In this document: positions 9,100-17,060 of the stretch, in pieces | Numbering within the stretch: position 1 is the first letter of the stretch | How the letters are laid out: every line of letters begins with the position of its first letter | Source of the DNA: a virus | Virus record (IMG/VR): IMGVR_UViG_3300022866_000042 | Coordinates: 1-24,406 of that record | Length of the DNA stretch: 24,406 nt | Reading direction: 5' to 3' (one strand) | The notes under the pieces: generated by a model | Databases searched by the model: none | What the model was told of the DNA's origin: nothing | What the model saw: only the letters and a program-made list of their open reading frames with translations | Position numbers and translations under genes: made by a program

Positions 9100-10323
9100 T
9101 TAGTGTTTAATCCACTTAGATTTACCTCTCATTACCTGTATTACTTCACTAAGCTTAATATTTGATAATCTTATTTTAGCATTCCTAAGTGCAGCGGACT
9201 TTTCTCGTTTAAATCTATTTATAATATACTCTGGCTGATTAGCTCTTGTAGCGATTATACTATGTACCAAATGGAGATACATAGCTTCTTCTGCCATCTT
9301 AGGGACTTTGGTGTCCGCTTCATATGCTAACCCATCAGATAGGTATTCAAATATGATTAATGCCCCCACCAAATCACTGGAAAAAGATATTTTACCTTCC
9401 CTGCTGTTAAGGGTGAAGGTGCCATTTATATTTGAGTTAACTGGATCTAATCCGTAAGCCCTGCCATAGAAGTTACCGTTATTGAACCAATACCCATCAC
9501 CATCTAAACCATTATTGTAATCCTCTAGTGATGCAATATTATTTATTCTTTTAGTATCAGCAACCGCCCAGCGTGCTTCGGTTTGTGAAGTACCCTCTAG
9601 ATTCTCTTCTTGATTACTTTGTATAGGCAATCCGCTACCATCTTGCAAAGGAGCCGTGCTTGGACTACTAGTTAACTGCGTAGGTAATATTTGGTGTTTA
9701 ACGCCCAAGTTGTCAATCCATGAAACTTTAACGTAGTTAACATAGTCTTGCGGCAATGGCAAACTTAAACTAGGGGGAATTGTTAATTCTGCCGCTTTAA
9801 TACTTTTAAGAGTATCATAGCTAAATTCTTGTAAACCTCTTTTAGCGTGGAACATTACATCTGTCCTTTTGACATCTTGTATTAGTTTTCCGGCTCCAAC
9901 ATAGGCTACTAAGAAGTTATTGATTATATCATTTAAGGTTATGTATTCATAACCACCATAGTTATTCTCTACGGTATTACCATAAGCATTTTGATCTCCA
10001 TAAACGCCGCCGTCTTCAGTTTTCATTTGTATAACCAAATAACTCTGAGTAGCCAATGCAACACCCAATGTTATTATGTTATCGGCAACTGTATAGGCAG
10101 ATACATATTCTGTAAATGTTCCAGGATAACCATTATTACTAAAGTATAATACAAAGTTGTTTAAACCGTAATCAGTAGTATTAGGGTTATAATTGCCAAA
10201 TACTAAATCCGTGTTAAACGTAGAGGCAAAAGCGACTTGCCCCGCCTTTGTTGTAAAACTCTGTGAACCAGCGTAGTATTGACTATTTGTTTCGGTTATT
10301 AAACCGTTATTTGGTCTAGACAT
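9100..10323 (-). CDS. Tail-tubular / ring-like structural protein, 407 aa
   Basis: A soluble protein in two parts. The N-terminal 120 residues are Gly/Asn/Thr-rich beta (FGNYNPNTTDYGLNNFVLYF). The helical-beta core from about residue 130 onward contains HAKRGLQEFSYDTLKSIKAA, LPLPQDYVNYVKVSWID and EYLSDGLAYEADTKVPKMAE, and the protein ends with a basic tail (MRGKSKWIKH). The core blocks are ones I associate with a conserved structural protein of crAss-like and Cellulophaga phages that sits between connector and stabilization genes, equivalent to a ring or tail-tube adaptor. It lies 6 nt after the connector gene and 4 nt ahead of the stabilization-like gene. Exact virion position is inferred from gene order. 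Confidence 0.55.
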   Translation of the reverse strand: MSRPNNGLITETNSQYYAGSQSFTTKAGQVAFASTFNTDLVFGNYNPNTTDYGLNNFVLYFSNNGYPGTFTEYVSAYTVADNIITLGVALATQSYLVIQMKTEDGGVYGDQNAYGNTVENNYGGYEYITLNDIINNFLVAYVGAGKLIQDVKRTDVMFHAKRGLQEFSYDTLKSIKAAELTIPPSLSLPLPQDYVNYVKVSWIDNLGVKHQILPTQLTSSPSTAPLQDGSGLPIQSNQEENLEGTSQTEARWAVADTKRINNIASLEDYNNGLDGDGYWFNNGNFYGRAYGLDPVNSNINGTFTLNSREGKISFSSDLVGALIIFEYLSDGLAYEADTKVPKMAEEAMYLHLVHSIIATRANQPEYIINRFKREKSAALRNAKIRLSNIKLSEVIQVMRGKSKWIKH

Positions 10324-10329
10324 AATCTA

Positions 10330-11061
10330 TTAACTTTTTTGATTTACCTCCTGAGCTTGTGCTTGTTGAGCAGCCACTTGGATTATTTGAGGGTCCTTTA
10401 TAATTATACCCATATAAAGTAATACGTTAGTTATAACAGTAGTTTGTTCTGTGTCGTCTAGTTCGAATTGTACAGAAGTAGCTGAATTGTATATATATGG
10501 ACCAGATGTCCAAGTTCCACCGCCTAATTGCTGGTATGCCCATACAACATTTGCAGGCTTTCTAATATAAGAAATAGTTACATCAGAAGGGGTTGTTATA
10601 GTTTTTGGGTATACATATATACGAGGCAAAGTTGTAGTAGATCCGTCCTCGTAAGTATAGATAGGATACGTTTTAGTGGGCTTTGTTAAAGGAGACATAT
10701 TAATATTCAATAGTTCGTTTCTTTGAACTCTTTGAATTTCCATTTCATCCTTGTATATAACAGTGCCAATCCTATGAAGATTGCTAGGGGGCATAAAATA
10801 GCCGCCAGCATTATATGTTGAATCCCCAATTGTTTTGAAAATGGAGATATTATTATCTATGTTTTTTTGTCTGTTAGCATATTCGCTATCAACTTGTGGA
10901 ACGCGTAGCTGTTGGTTTAAGTCTTCAAAGTACCTTTCAAATATTTCTAGTTGAACTTGCGTGCCTATCTTATTAAACTCGTCAGGTGTTACATAACCTC
11001 TCTGCTCTTTGTTTAGTATCAACAAAACCGTTTTGTAAACTCTATCTACGTTTATTGCCAT
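10330..11061 (-). CDS. Head-tail connector / adaptor-like protein, 243 aa
   Basis: The N-terminal 70 residues are mostly helical and contain VYKTVLLILNKEQRGYVTPD and KIGTQVQLEIFERYFEDLNQ, a block I recognise from connector-region proteins of marine and crAss-like phages. Beta strands follow with a nucleic-acid or capsid interface character (LPRIYVYPKTITTPSDVTIS, YIRKPANVVWAY). The protein ends in helices and a Gln/Ala-rich tail. Size and place (after capsid, before the tail-tube-like protein) fit a head-completion adaptor that binds the portal. The start is ATG 1061 bases past 10000, preceded by an A/T leader that includes a GC hairpin 15 nt upstream. No Shine-Dalgarno motif is present. Confidence 0.55.
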   Translation of the reverse strand: MAINVDRVYKTVLLILNKEQRGYVTPDEFNKIGTQVQLEIFERYFEDLNQQLRVPQVDSEYANRQKNIDNNISIFKTIGDSTYNAGGYFMPPSNLHRIGTVIYKDEMEIQRVQRNELLNINMSPLTKPTKTYPIYTYEDGSTTTLPRIYVYPKTITTPSDVTISYIRKPANVVWAYQQLGGGTWTSGPYIYNSATSVQFELDDTEQTTVITNVLLYMGIIIKDPQIIQVAAQQAQAQEVNQKS

Positions 11062-11076
11062 TTTAATTTTTATTAT

Positions 11077-11109
11077 AATATAGGGGCAAACTTAATTACC
11101 CCTTATATT
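11077..11109 (-). promoter_or_regulatory. Hairpin without U-tract in the leader of the connector gene
   Basis: GGGG at 11083-11086 pairs with CCCC at 11099-11102. The stem extends outward by six A/T pairs (11077-11082 with 11103-11109, one T bulged), leaving a 12-nt loop. On the minus strand the bases after it are TATAATAAAAATT, not a U-run, so it is not a standard terminator. It sits in the 59-nt gap between two genes, 15 nt ahead of the next start. It could be a processing or stabilising stem, or could modulate translation; its role is inferred. Confidence 0.4.
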
Positions 11110-11120
11110 AATATTACGTA

Positions 11121-11951
11121 TTATTTCATTTTTTTCTCTATAGACTTGAACACCTCAACACCTTCGTCGGTCTTGAAATATGCAGCCATAGCAGAGTAAG
11201 GATTCTCATCAAAAGGGACTGTCATTAGTTTTTTATCGTTAGTACCCCACATAAATGTTCTTTGGTCCTGTGATAATTTTATAATGCCATCTTCTGAGGC
11301 TTTTATTGCAATATTCCTAAGCTGTACGTTCTCATCATTTGCTAAATCCATAAACAATGAAGGATTTCTCTTGGCAAACAATATAAGATCTCTTTTAATT
11401 GCCTTTGAGCTCATTGTAGAAACACCAGATCCAAGTTCAACTCTTAATATAGCTTCTCCTTGGTCAACATCCATGTTTATAGCGTAATTTGTTGCTTCCG
11501 CTTCTAACATTAAGTCATCCAAATCATCATTTGCTTCTGCCACTGCGTCAAATTCCGCATATGTCTTATTAGCATCTGGGTGATATAGTGATAACAACTT
11601 TTGCAAGTTTTGCTTTTCTTTTGGAACCGTTAATGTTCCATTGTGGAATATGATATGTCCTAATGTTGACTCTCCTTTTTGCTCATCTACAAATGGGGAG
11701 TTTTGATTAGTTGCATACCTAATTTCTTTTTGTTCGCCAGTTTTTGTATTAAACCATAGTAATGGGAATCTAGCAGTGTGCCTGGCGGCCATCGTATATG
11801 TTAAAGGGCTATGGGCTCCTGTTAAATAATACGTTCTATCTTTTATTTCCCAATCCTGTTTTGCTGGGGTTTTTTCTTTCTTTTCAGCAACAATAGTTAC
11901 TACTTCTTCTTCAAATACTTCTTTTACAGAAGCTGTGCTTATTTTAGCCAT
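11121..11951 (-). CDS. Conserved phage protein of unknown function between capsid and connector genes, 276 aa
   Basis: A soluble protein. A charged N-terminal 35 residues (EEEVVTIVAEKKEKTPAK) is followed by a beta region with DRTYYLTGAHSPLTYTM and the strongly patterned RYATNQNSPFVDEQKGE near residues 78-94. A helical second half contains SLYHPDANKTYAEFDAVAEA and SGVSTMSSKAIKRDLILFAK. It ends FKTDEGVEVFKSIEKKMK. I recall similar proteins in marine phages at this same place, but no function is known to me. It is the first gene after the terminator behind the capsid gene, with its own A/T-rich leader, and is followed by a 59-nt gap holding a hairpin. It may be a minor head or head-tail joining component; this is inference from place only. 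Confidence 0.5.
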   Translation of the reverse strand: MAKISTASVKEVFEEEVVTIVAEKKEKTPAKQDWEIKDRTYYLTGAHSPLTYTMAARHTARFPLLWFNTKTGEQKEIRYATNQNSPFVDEQKGESTLGHIIFHNGTLTVPKEKQNLQKLLSLYHPDANKTYAEFDAVAEANDDLDDLMLEAEATNYAINMDVDQGEAILRVELGSGVSTMSSKAIKRDLILFAKRNPSLFMDLANDENVQLRNIAIKASEDGIIKLSQDQRTFMWGTNDKKLMTVPFDENPYSAMAAYFKTDEGVEVFKSIEKKMK

Positions 11952-11973
11952 AATATAATAAAATTAAATAAGT

Positions 11974-12016
11974 AAATAAAAATAAAAATTACCCCCGTCT
12001 TTACAACAGGGGTAAT
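11974..12016 (-). terminator. Intrinsic terminator after the major capsid gene
   Basis: Read on the minus strand, ATTACCCC (12016-12009) pairs perfectly with GGGGTAAT (11995-11988) across a 13-nt loop. It is followed at once by TTTTATTTTTATTT (11987-11974). This is a textbook stem plus T-rich tract, placed 16 nt after the capsid stop codon. It is the only convincing terminator in the window, which suggests the capsid message ends, at least in part, here while the downstream tail genes are read at a lower level or from another start. Confidence 0.75.
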
Positions 12017-12031
12017 AATTATAAAGTTAAA

Positions 12032-13462
12032 TTATGCAGATGCAGTAAACAATACGAAGTTGTTAGCCGCTTGAACTACAAGACATCTTTCAGAAAGGAA
12101 GTGTACCTCCATTGCATCAAGATCAGAAGTGTAAGCTCCACCTACAGAACCAGTGATCCAAGATTTCATTCTTCTGTCGTCAGCTTGAGAAGCTCTGTAA
12201 CGAACATGTAAGAATGGTCTACGGATATTTGTTCCTAAAACTTGATCGTAAACTGTAGAAGTTCCAGCAGGAATTAAAACACCATCAATCCCAGATACAG
12301 TAACTCCACCACGTGTAGAAGCGTCGTTTAAGTATTTCCAGTCAGTCTTGTAGAAGTCATAAGAACCTCTTCTGAATCCAGAGAAACCTAAATTTAATGC
12401 CATTTCAGAAGAATTCTCGAATAATCCGTAAGCAGTTCCACCATTAGCTCCAGCGGAGATGCTAGCAAGCATATCGTCGAATCTTAAAGATGTGTCTCTG
12501 TTTAAGAATAACATGTTCTCTTCAATAGCTCCTTGAGTATCCAAGTTCTTAAGGATTCCATCAAATTCAGCTAAACCAGCGGCCCCAGCACTAAAGTTGT
12601 TTAGTACGTTACCTCTTGATTTAACAGCTGCAAATAAACCTTGAGTTCCTTTGATTCCATCGTCTGCAAGTGTAGAAGTACCAGAAACTAGTTCTCCTTC
12701 AACAACTGACATTTCTAAGTAGTCCTCAAAACGTAAACGAGTTTCAGATTCAGCTTTTAGATACCATAAGAATCCAGATGCTCCCTCTTCAGTAGCAACT
12801 TCAACCCATCCAATTTGAGCAGTATCTGATCCTGAGATAGCATACTTTTCTTTTATAATGATTGGAGAGTTATTGAATTGTGTGAAAGAAGGCGTTACAG
12901 ATTTGATATCCGCATCTGTAGTTCCTTTTTTGTATTCAGAACCATAAACAAAGATTTTAAGAGCTCCAGCTGTTGCACTTAATGTAGTCATATCAGCAAC
13001 TGTATAAGGCTTAACTGTAATAGTAGCCAAAGTAGATGAGGTATTAACACTGTTAGTAACAAAAACCTTAAGTTCAGCTCCTGTTGCTCCGTCCATAACT
13101 ACTAGAGTCTGGTGCTTAGAGATAACGTTAGCTACAAAGTTTGGTCCTGCTGTTGCATTTAATGCAAAAGTTAAAGTTGTTGCAGTTGCCTTAGATACAG
13201 TATTGTAAGCAATATGTAATCTGTTCTGCTCTGACCAGATAACCTGATCTGAAGTCATTGGCATTTCTGCTCCTACCATTCTTAAAAAGCCTGATAGAGT
13301 TCTGTTTCCATAACGCTCTACTTCAGCCTCATAGATTTCTGGTAAGTATTGTTGTGCGAAATCATTTCCTGATCCGTCTGCAAAGTTTAAATAGTTGCTC
13401 TCAAGAGCCTGTTGCTTCTGTGAGGGCTTAATTGACCCGTAAACGGGTGCTACTGCTGCCAT
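12032..13462 (-). CDS. Major capsid protein, 476 aa
   Basis: Size, composition and place directly after the scaffold gene fit an HK97-fold capsid protein. The N-terminal 85 residues include AQQYLPEIYEAEVERYGNRT and the conserved-looking MTSDQVIWSEQNRLH, as expected for the N-arm and spine helix region. Residues about 90-175 are a Thr/Ala/Val-rich beta insertion. The second half is helical and then beta, with LEMSVVEGELVSG and GFRRGSYDFYKTDWKYLND. It closes with YTSDLDAMEVHFLSERCLVV and QAANNFVLF. Codon use differs from the neighbours: AAC, TAC, TTC, ATC, GTT, TCT and CGT are common, a pattern expected of a very highly expressed gene. It is followed by a strong terminator. No procapsid protease is visible nearby. 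I am fairly sure of the call. Confidence 0.8.
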   Translation of the reverse strand: MAAVAPVYGSIKPSQKQQALESNYLNFADGSGNDFAQQYLPEIYEAEVERYGNRTLSGFLRMVGAEMPMTSDQVIWSEQNRLHIAYNTVSKATATTLTFALNATAGPNFVANVISKHQTLVVMDGATGAELKVFVTNSVNTSSTLATITVKPYTVADMTTLSATAGALKIFVYGSEYKKGTTDADIKSVTPSFTQFNNSPIIIKEKYAISGSDTAQIGWVEVATEEGASGFLWYLKAESETRLRFEDYLEMSVVEGELVSGTSTLADDGIKGTQGLFAAVKSRGNVLNNFSAGAAGLAEFDGILKNLDTQGAIEENMLFLNRDTSLRFDDMLASISAGANGGTAYGLFENSSEMALNLGFSGFRRGSYDFYKTDWKYLNDASTRGGVTVSGIDGVLIPAGTSTVYDQVLGTNIRRPFLHVRYRASQADDRRMKSWITGSVGGAYTSDLDAMEVHFLSERCLVVQAANNFVLFTASA

Positions 13463-13474
13463 AGTTAAATGTTT

Positions 13475-14620
13475 TTAATTGTTAAATTTTTTTGTTTGTA
13501 TTCTAAGTTTTGAAGAATCAAGACCGCTGATTGATTTAACGCGTAGTCCATTAACAAAAACATCGCCTGGAGCTGTTTTTCTAGCAGCCTCGCTTGGGTT
13601 TTTTGAACTACTTATAACCTCTCTTACAGCATCAGCTTTGCCCTGCTCGTAGAAATGAGATGCTATTTTATCAATGTTTTCAGCAGCATACATAGCTTTG
13701 TGATAACCTTTCGTATCTATAACATCACCTTTATCATTTAAGAACTTCTTAATTAGGTTGTTAATGTTCGATTGACTCTCTGCCACTTTTTCAACATTTT
13801 GAATACCATACCTAAATTTCTTCTCACCTACAGAAATATCAAAACCTTTGAAATCATCGGAAAAAAGTTTGCTAGTATCAGCTTTAAACTTCTCGTGTTG
13901 TTTGGCGGCTACGCCTTGCTCTTCGTTATATCGGTTGAAAAAGTCAGTGGCTTTGGTTTGCTCTTGAGTAACACCAGGTCTCAACTTGATTTCCTGGTAG
14001 TATTCACTCTTGAGATTTTCCAAATAACCTTTGGCTTTTGCAACTTCTTCTTTAAAGGCGAGTTTTCTTTTTCTTATATCTCGCTCTTCGTCGACCTCGT
14101 CGTCGTAACTAAAAGAATCTTCCATTAAGAAAGCTATTTCTTCGTTATCTAAATGTGGTCTTGTTTTTTTATAATATTCTTTAAGTAATGTATTGCTGTC
14201 TACATTTGTATAGTCAGCATTCAACCTAACATAATCTTCAACAGAACCCCCGGTCTCTTCCATAAAAGAAACTAATTTCTCTATGTTCTCTGGCAGGGGT
14301 TTGCCTGTTATTGCTTGTTCTTCTATAACTTGCTCTGCTTCATCAACCAAGTATTGAACTAATTCTTCTTTATCTGTTATCTCTTGGATAACGACTACAT
14401 CTTCTGGCGTTACAACTTCTTCCGCAGCTGCTGGCTCCTCTTTTGTAATCTCTTGAACTCTTTCATTTGGTTGTTCAATTACCACTTTGGTAATTTCTTC
14501 TACTTCTTTTTTAGGCGTTAAATCCACCTTGGTAATTTCTTTATTGTTACCTAGTTTCTTCATCGCGGGCTTCTTTTTTTTAATTTTGAAGTCCCCTTCT
14601 TGTTGTACTACTTCTGACAT
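13475..14620 (-). CDS. Putative scaffolding protein, 381 aa
   Basis: A highly charged, mostly helical and disordered protein directly ahead of the capsid gene, 12 nt away. After a basic start (FKIKKKKPAMKK, residues 11-22), residues 25-95 are Glu/Val/Pro-rich, with EIT at residues 28, 42, 57 and 80 (EITKV, EITKV, EITKE, EITDK), a loose repeat. Acidic helices follow (SFSYDDEVDEERD), then a helical domain containing FKEEVAKAKGYLENLKSEYY. The C-terminal third is more basic, ending KSISGLDSSKLRIQTKKFNN, as expected for a capsid-binding end. Position between portal and capsid and low sequence complexity are standard for scaffolds. There is no separate protease gene. Call is by context and composition. 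Confidence 0.65.
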   Translation of the reverse strand: MSEVVQQEGDFKIKKKKPAMKKLGNNKEITKVDLTPKKEVEEITKVVIEQPNERVQEITKEEPAAAEEVVTPEDVVVIQEITDKEELVQYLVDEAEQVIEEQAITGKPLPENIEKLVSFMEETGGSVEDYVRLNADYTNVDSNTLLKEYYKKTRPHLDNEEIAFLMEDSFSYDDEVDEERDIRKRKLAFKEEVAKAKGYLENLKSEYYQEIKLRPGVTQEQTKATDFFNRYNEEQGVAAKQHEKFKADTSKLFSDDFKGFDISVGEKKFRYGIQNVEKVAESQSNINNLIKKFLNDKGDVIDTKGYHKAMYAAENIDKIASHFYEQGKADAVREVISSSKNPSEAARKTAPGDVFVNGLRVKSISGLDSSKLRIQTKKFNN

Positions 14621-14651
14621 GATATAATAATATAAAATTAATTAATAGGTA

Positions 14652-17060
14652 TTATCTAGGCGAAAATTGCTCTAAGTTAAACCCGCCTAGTGAGTCATTA
14701 CCTTGAGACTCAAAGTTTTTAGGTAATAAATCATTTTTTCTTTGATCTATTAACTCTGATTGCTGAGTACCTTGTATTTTTACTCTTTTATCTTTCCTGT
14801 CTTCTGTTTCCGCTTCTTTAGTTATTTCCGCATTAGCCCTAACTTGAGCTAGTTGCATTTGATAACCAAATTCCTCGGCCATTAACTCTTTCTTAATTTG
14901 AGCCTCTGTTTGCATTCTTGTCATTTCAAATTGCGACTTAGCTTGTTCAATGCTAACTTTCTCAGCGGTTAACGCTTGTTGTTTTTGAACTTCAAACATT
15001 GCTGCAGCTTCAGCTGTTCTTGAGTTAGCCTCTGCTTGTGCATTTATATTAGCTATTTGGGCAGCCTCCACTGCTGCTTGCTTGCGTTTTCTTTTTAATT
15101 TAATAAGCTGATTAGCTAATTTTAAATTCTTTATTTGTCTAATGTCTATTGCATCTTCTAAATCTATACCCCCAGATTGCAAAGCAATTTGAATGTTTTG
15201 TTCTAACTGTGCTTTTTCTTCGTCATCCGGCTCTAATTCTAAGTATATGCCAAAATCGTGTAGGTTTAAGTTTTGTATCTCTTTTAAAGTCTCTACATTA
15301 AATGTGGATATACTATTTGATAGTGAATTAGATGTCAATGAGAAGTTCAATACATCCGCTATTCTAAGAGATATATTTTCGCATGTCTTAAGCGTTAGGT
15401 ATAAACTAGCTTGTAATATGTGGCGAGTTGCTACATTCGATTGGTTAGCTGCCATTTTTTGTAATCCTAGTAAAGCATCTTTATCTGGGTTACTTCCATC
15501 TCTAGCTTCGTTTAATCCAGTTACGTCTCTTATCATTTGTAAATAATAATTGTACGTATTTATTAAAGAGCCTATTTTCGCTTGACCAGAAGATGAAGAT
15601 AATTCTTGAACTGGTATTTTACCGCGGTTCATCTCACCATCTTGCGTTAATGATCTACCAACAACGCTACCTGTTTGGAAATACATATTCAATGCTTCCG
15701 CTGGGTTATAATTTGTGCCATTCCCAAGATCAACCTCAGCTAATCCGTCCATATCTAAGAACACCCCATCAGGAACTATTCTAGACATAACTTGTTGTAG
15801 TTTAAGGTGCGTAAGCTGAATCATATCTGCAAACCCAGTTACCTTGCTAACTAAGCTTTCAATCCTGCCTTTATACATTCTAGGGGCAGTAATAGTGTAG
15901 TTCATTTTAACTTTTGTGGTATCAGCATATGGTCTTGTCATATTCTCAGCCATCTGCCACTCTAACATAGTGTTATTACCCAATACCTTAGCCCCACTAT
16001 ATAAAACCTCTATGGTTCTAGATACTTTATTAAAATTGTTGCTTTCAGGAGGATTAAAACTATCGTCTTTTTGTATTACCTTCTCTAAACCAAACTCAGT
16101 TTGTTTTATTTTAAATACCTGGTTCGAATAAGTCTTATATTCAAAGAATAGAACCTGCACCGTGTTTCCATCAAAATTTCCCCATCCAGTAACATAATTG
16201 TTATTTCCGGGCATATTCTGTATATTCAGTAGCTCCTCATCAGATATATCTGGGAATTGTTTCTTTAACTCAGGTATTGTGATTGCTTTCACTTCACCAA
16301 CATAGTATATGTCTTCGAAATTAGGATCTTCTGTGTAAGAATAAACCAAGTAGGCGGGGTCGACATAGTTAACTACAATACCTTCAGATTTATTAAAACT
16401 TGTTTTAACGCAACTTATACCTAATACTACTAAATCATGATTTAATCTTCTTCTTACTAGATCATATTTATTAGCAGCAAGGACATTGTTTATAGCTTCT
16501 TCTTCAGCTATCTCAACAGATTGCTTATAACTAAGTTGCATATGTAATTCAAGTTCTTCCCTTGTTTCCGGCAACTCCTCTGCGCTCAAAGGGGAGTTCG
16601 AAAAGTCTGCACCGGTTATTTGATTAGCTTTAGCTATCAAATCTTGCGTATACATATCACGCATTACAGATAAAGCATAATCTGTTCTTTTCTTTAAAGA
16701 TTCAGGATCTTGTGAAAAAGCTTTTATGTCATATGACTTTTGAGACATGCCATTCACTACGATGTCTACAAACTTAGATATAACAGGTACAGGCTTCCAA
16801 TCTAAATTAAGATAAGATAAATCTCCATTTATTGATAATTCATCTTTGTACTTTTGTATTGATTGCTCGCCTCTAGTATATAACCTTAATTGATGGAAGT
16901 TATTATAATTAGTTTGGTACCTATTATTAGTTCTCCCCTGATCAAACCATTCTCTTTCAATGGCCCTAGCTACTTGAATACCATACTCTGCGGATGCTTT
17001 TTCTACGTCGCTAACTACTTGACTTGGAAAAGAACTATTAGTATTTGTATATACGTTCAT
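14652..17060 (-). CDS. Portal protein, 802 aa
   Basis: The gene follows the large terminase without a gap and precedes the scaffold, the usual portal position. The N-terminal third has the portal-like pattern of helices around WKPVPVISKFVDIVVNGMSQ (residues 87-106). Mixed beta sections follow (NYVDPAYLVYSYTEDPNFED), and then a long helical stem and crown region including IRDVTGLNEARDGSNPDKDA. Residues about 654-755 are an Ala/Gln/Glu-rich coiled coil, suggesting a long barrel-type crown. At 802 residues it is larger than most portals and in the range I associate with crAss-like and flavobacterial podoviruses. It starts one base before the terminase stop (17061), with an A/T leader lying inside that gene's end. 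Role: dodecameric DNA channel and docking site for terminase and connector. Confidence 0.8.
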   Translation of the reverse strand: MNVYTNTNSSFPSQVVSDVEKASAEYGIQVARAIEREWFDQGRTNNRYQTNYNNFHQLRLYTRGEQSIQKYKDELSINGDLSYLNLDWKPVPVISKFVDIVVNGMSQKSYDIKAFSQDPESLKKRTDYALSVMRDMYTQDLIAKANQITGADFSNSPLSAEELPETREELELHMQLSYKQSVEIAEEEAINNVLAANKYDLVRRRLNHDLVVLGISCVKTSFNKSEGIVVNYVDPAYLVYSYTEDPNFEDIYYVGEVKAITIPELKKQFPDISDEELLNIQNMPGNNNYVTGWGNFDGNTVQVLFFEYKTYSNQVFKIKQTEFGLEKVIQKDDSFNPPESNNFNKVSRTIEVLYSGAKVLGNNTMLEWQMAENMTRPYADTTKVKMNYTITAPRMYKGRIESLVSKVTGFADMIQLTHLKLQQVMSRIVPDGVFLDMDGLAEVDLGNGTNYNPAEALNMYFQTGSVVGRSLTQDGEMNRGKIPVQELSSSSGQAKIGSLINTYNYYLQMIRDVTGLNEARDGSNPDKDALLGLQKMAANQSNVATRHILQASLYLTLKTCENISLRIADVLNFSLTSNSLSNSISTFNVETLKEIQNLNLHDFGIYLELEPDDEEKAQLEQNIQIALQSGGIDLEDAIDIRQIKNLKLANQLIKLKRKRKQAAVEAAQIANINAQAEANSRTAEAAAMFEVQKQQALTAEKVSIEQAKSQFEMTRMQTEAQIKKELMAEEFGYQMQLAQVRANAEITKEAETEDRKDKRVKIQGTQQSELIDQRKNDLLPKNFESQGNDSLGGFNLEQFSPR

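Noticed and set aside
13772-14128. 118-residue plus-strand frame opposite the scaffold gene
   Set aside because: Phe/Leu-rich product as expected from the antisense of a Lys/Glu-rich coding frame.
15193-15546. 117-residue plus-strand frame opposite the portal gene
   Set aside because: Ser/Cys/Phe-rich antisense of a conserved coding frame, with no leader or neighbours in that direction.
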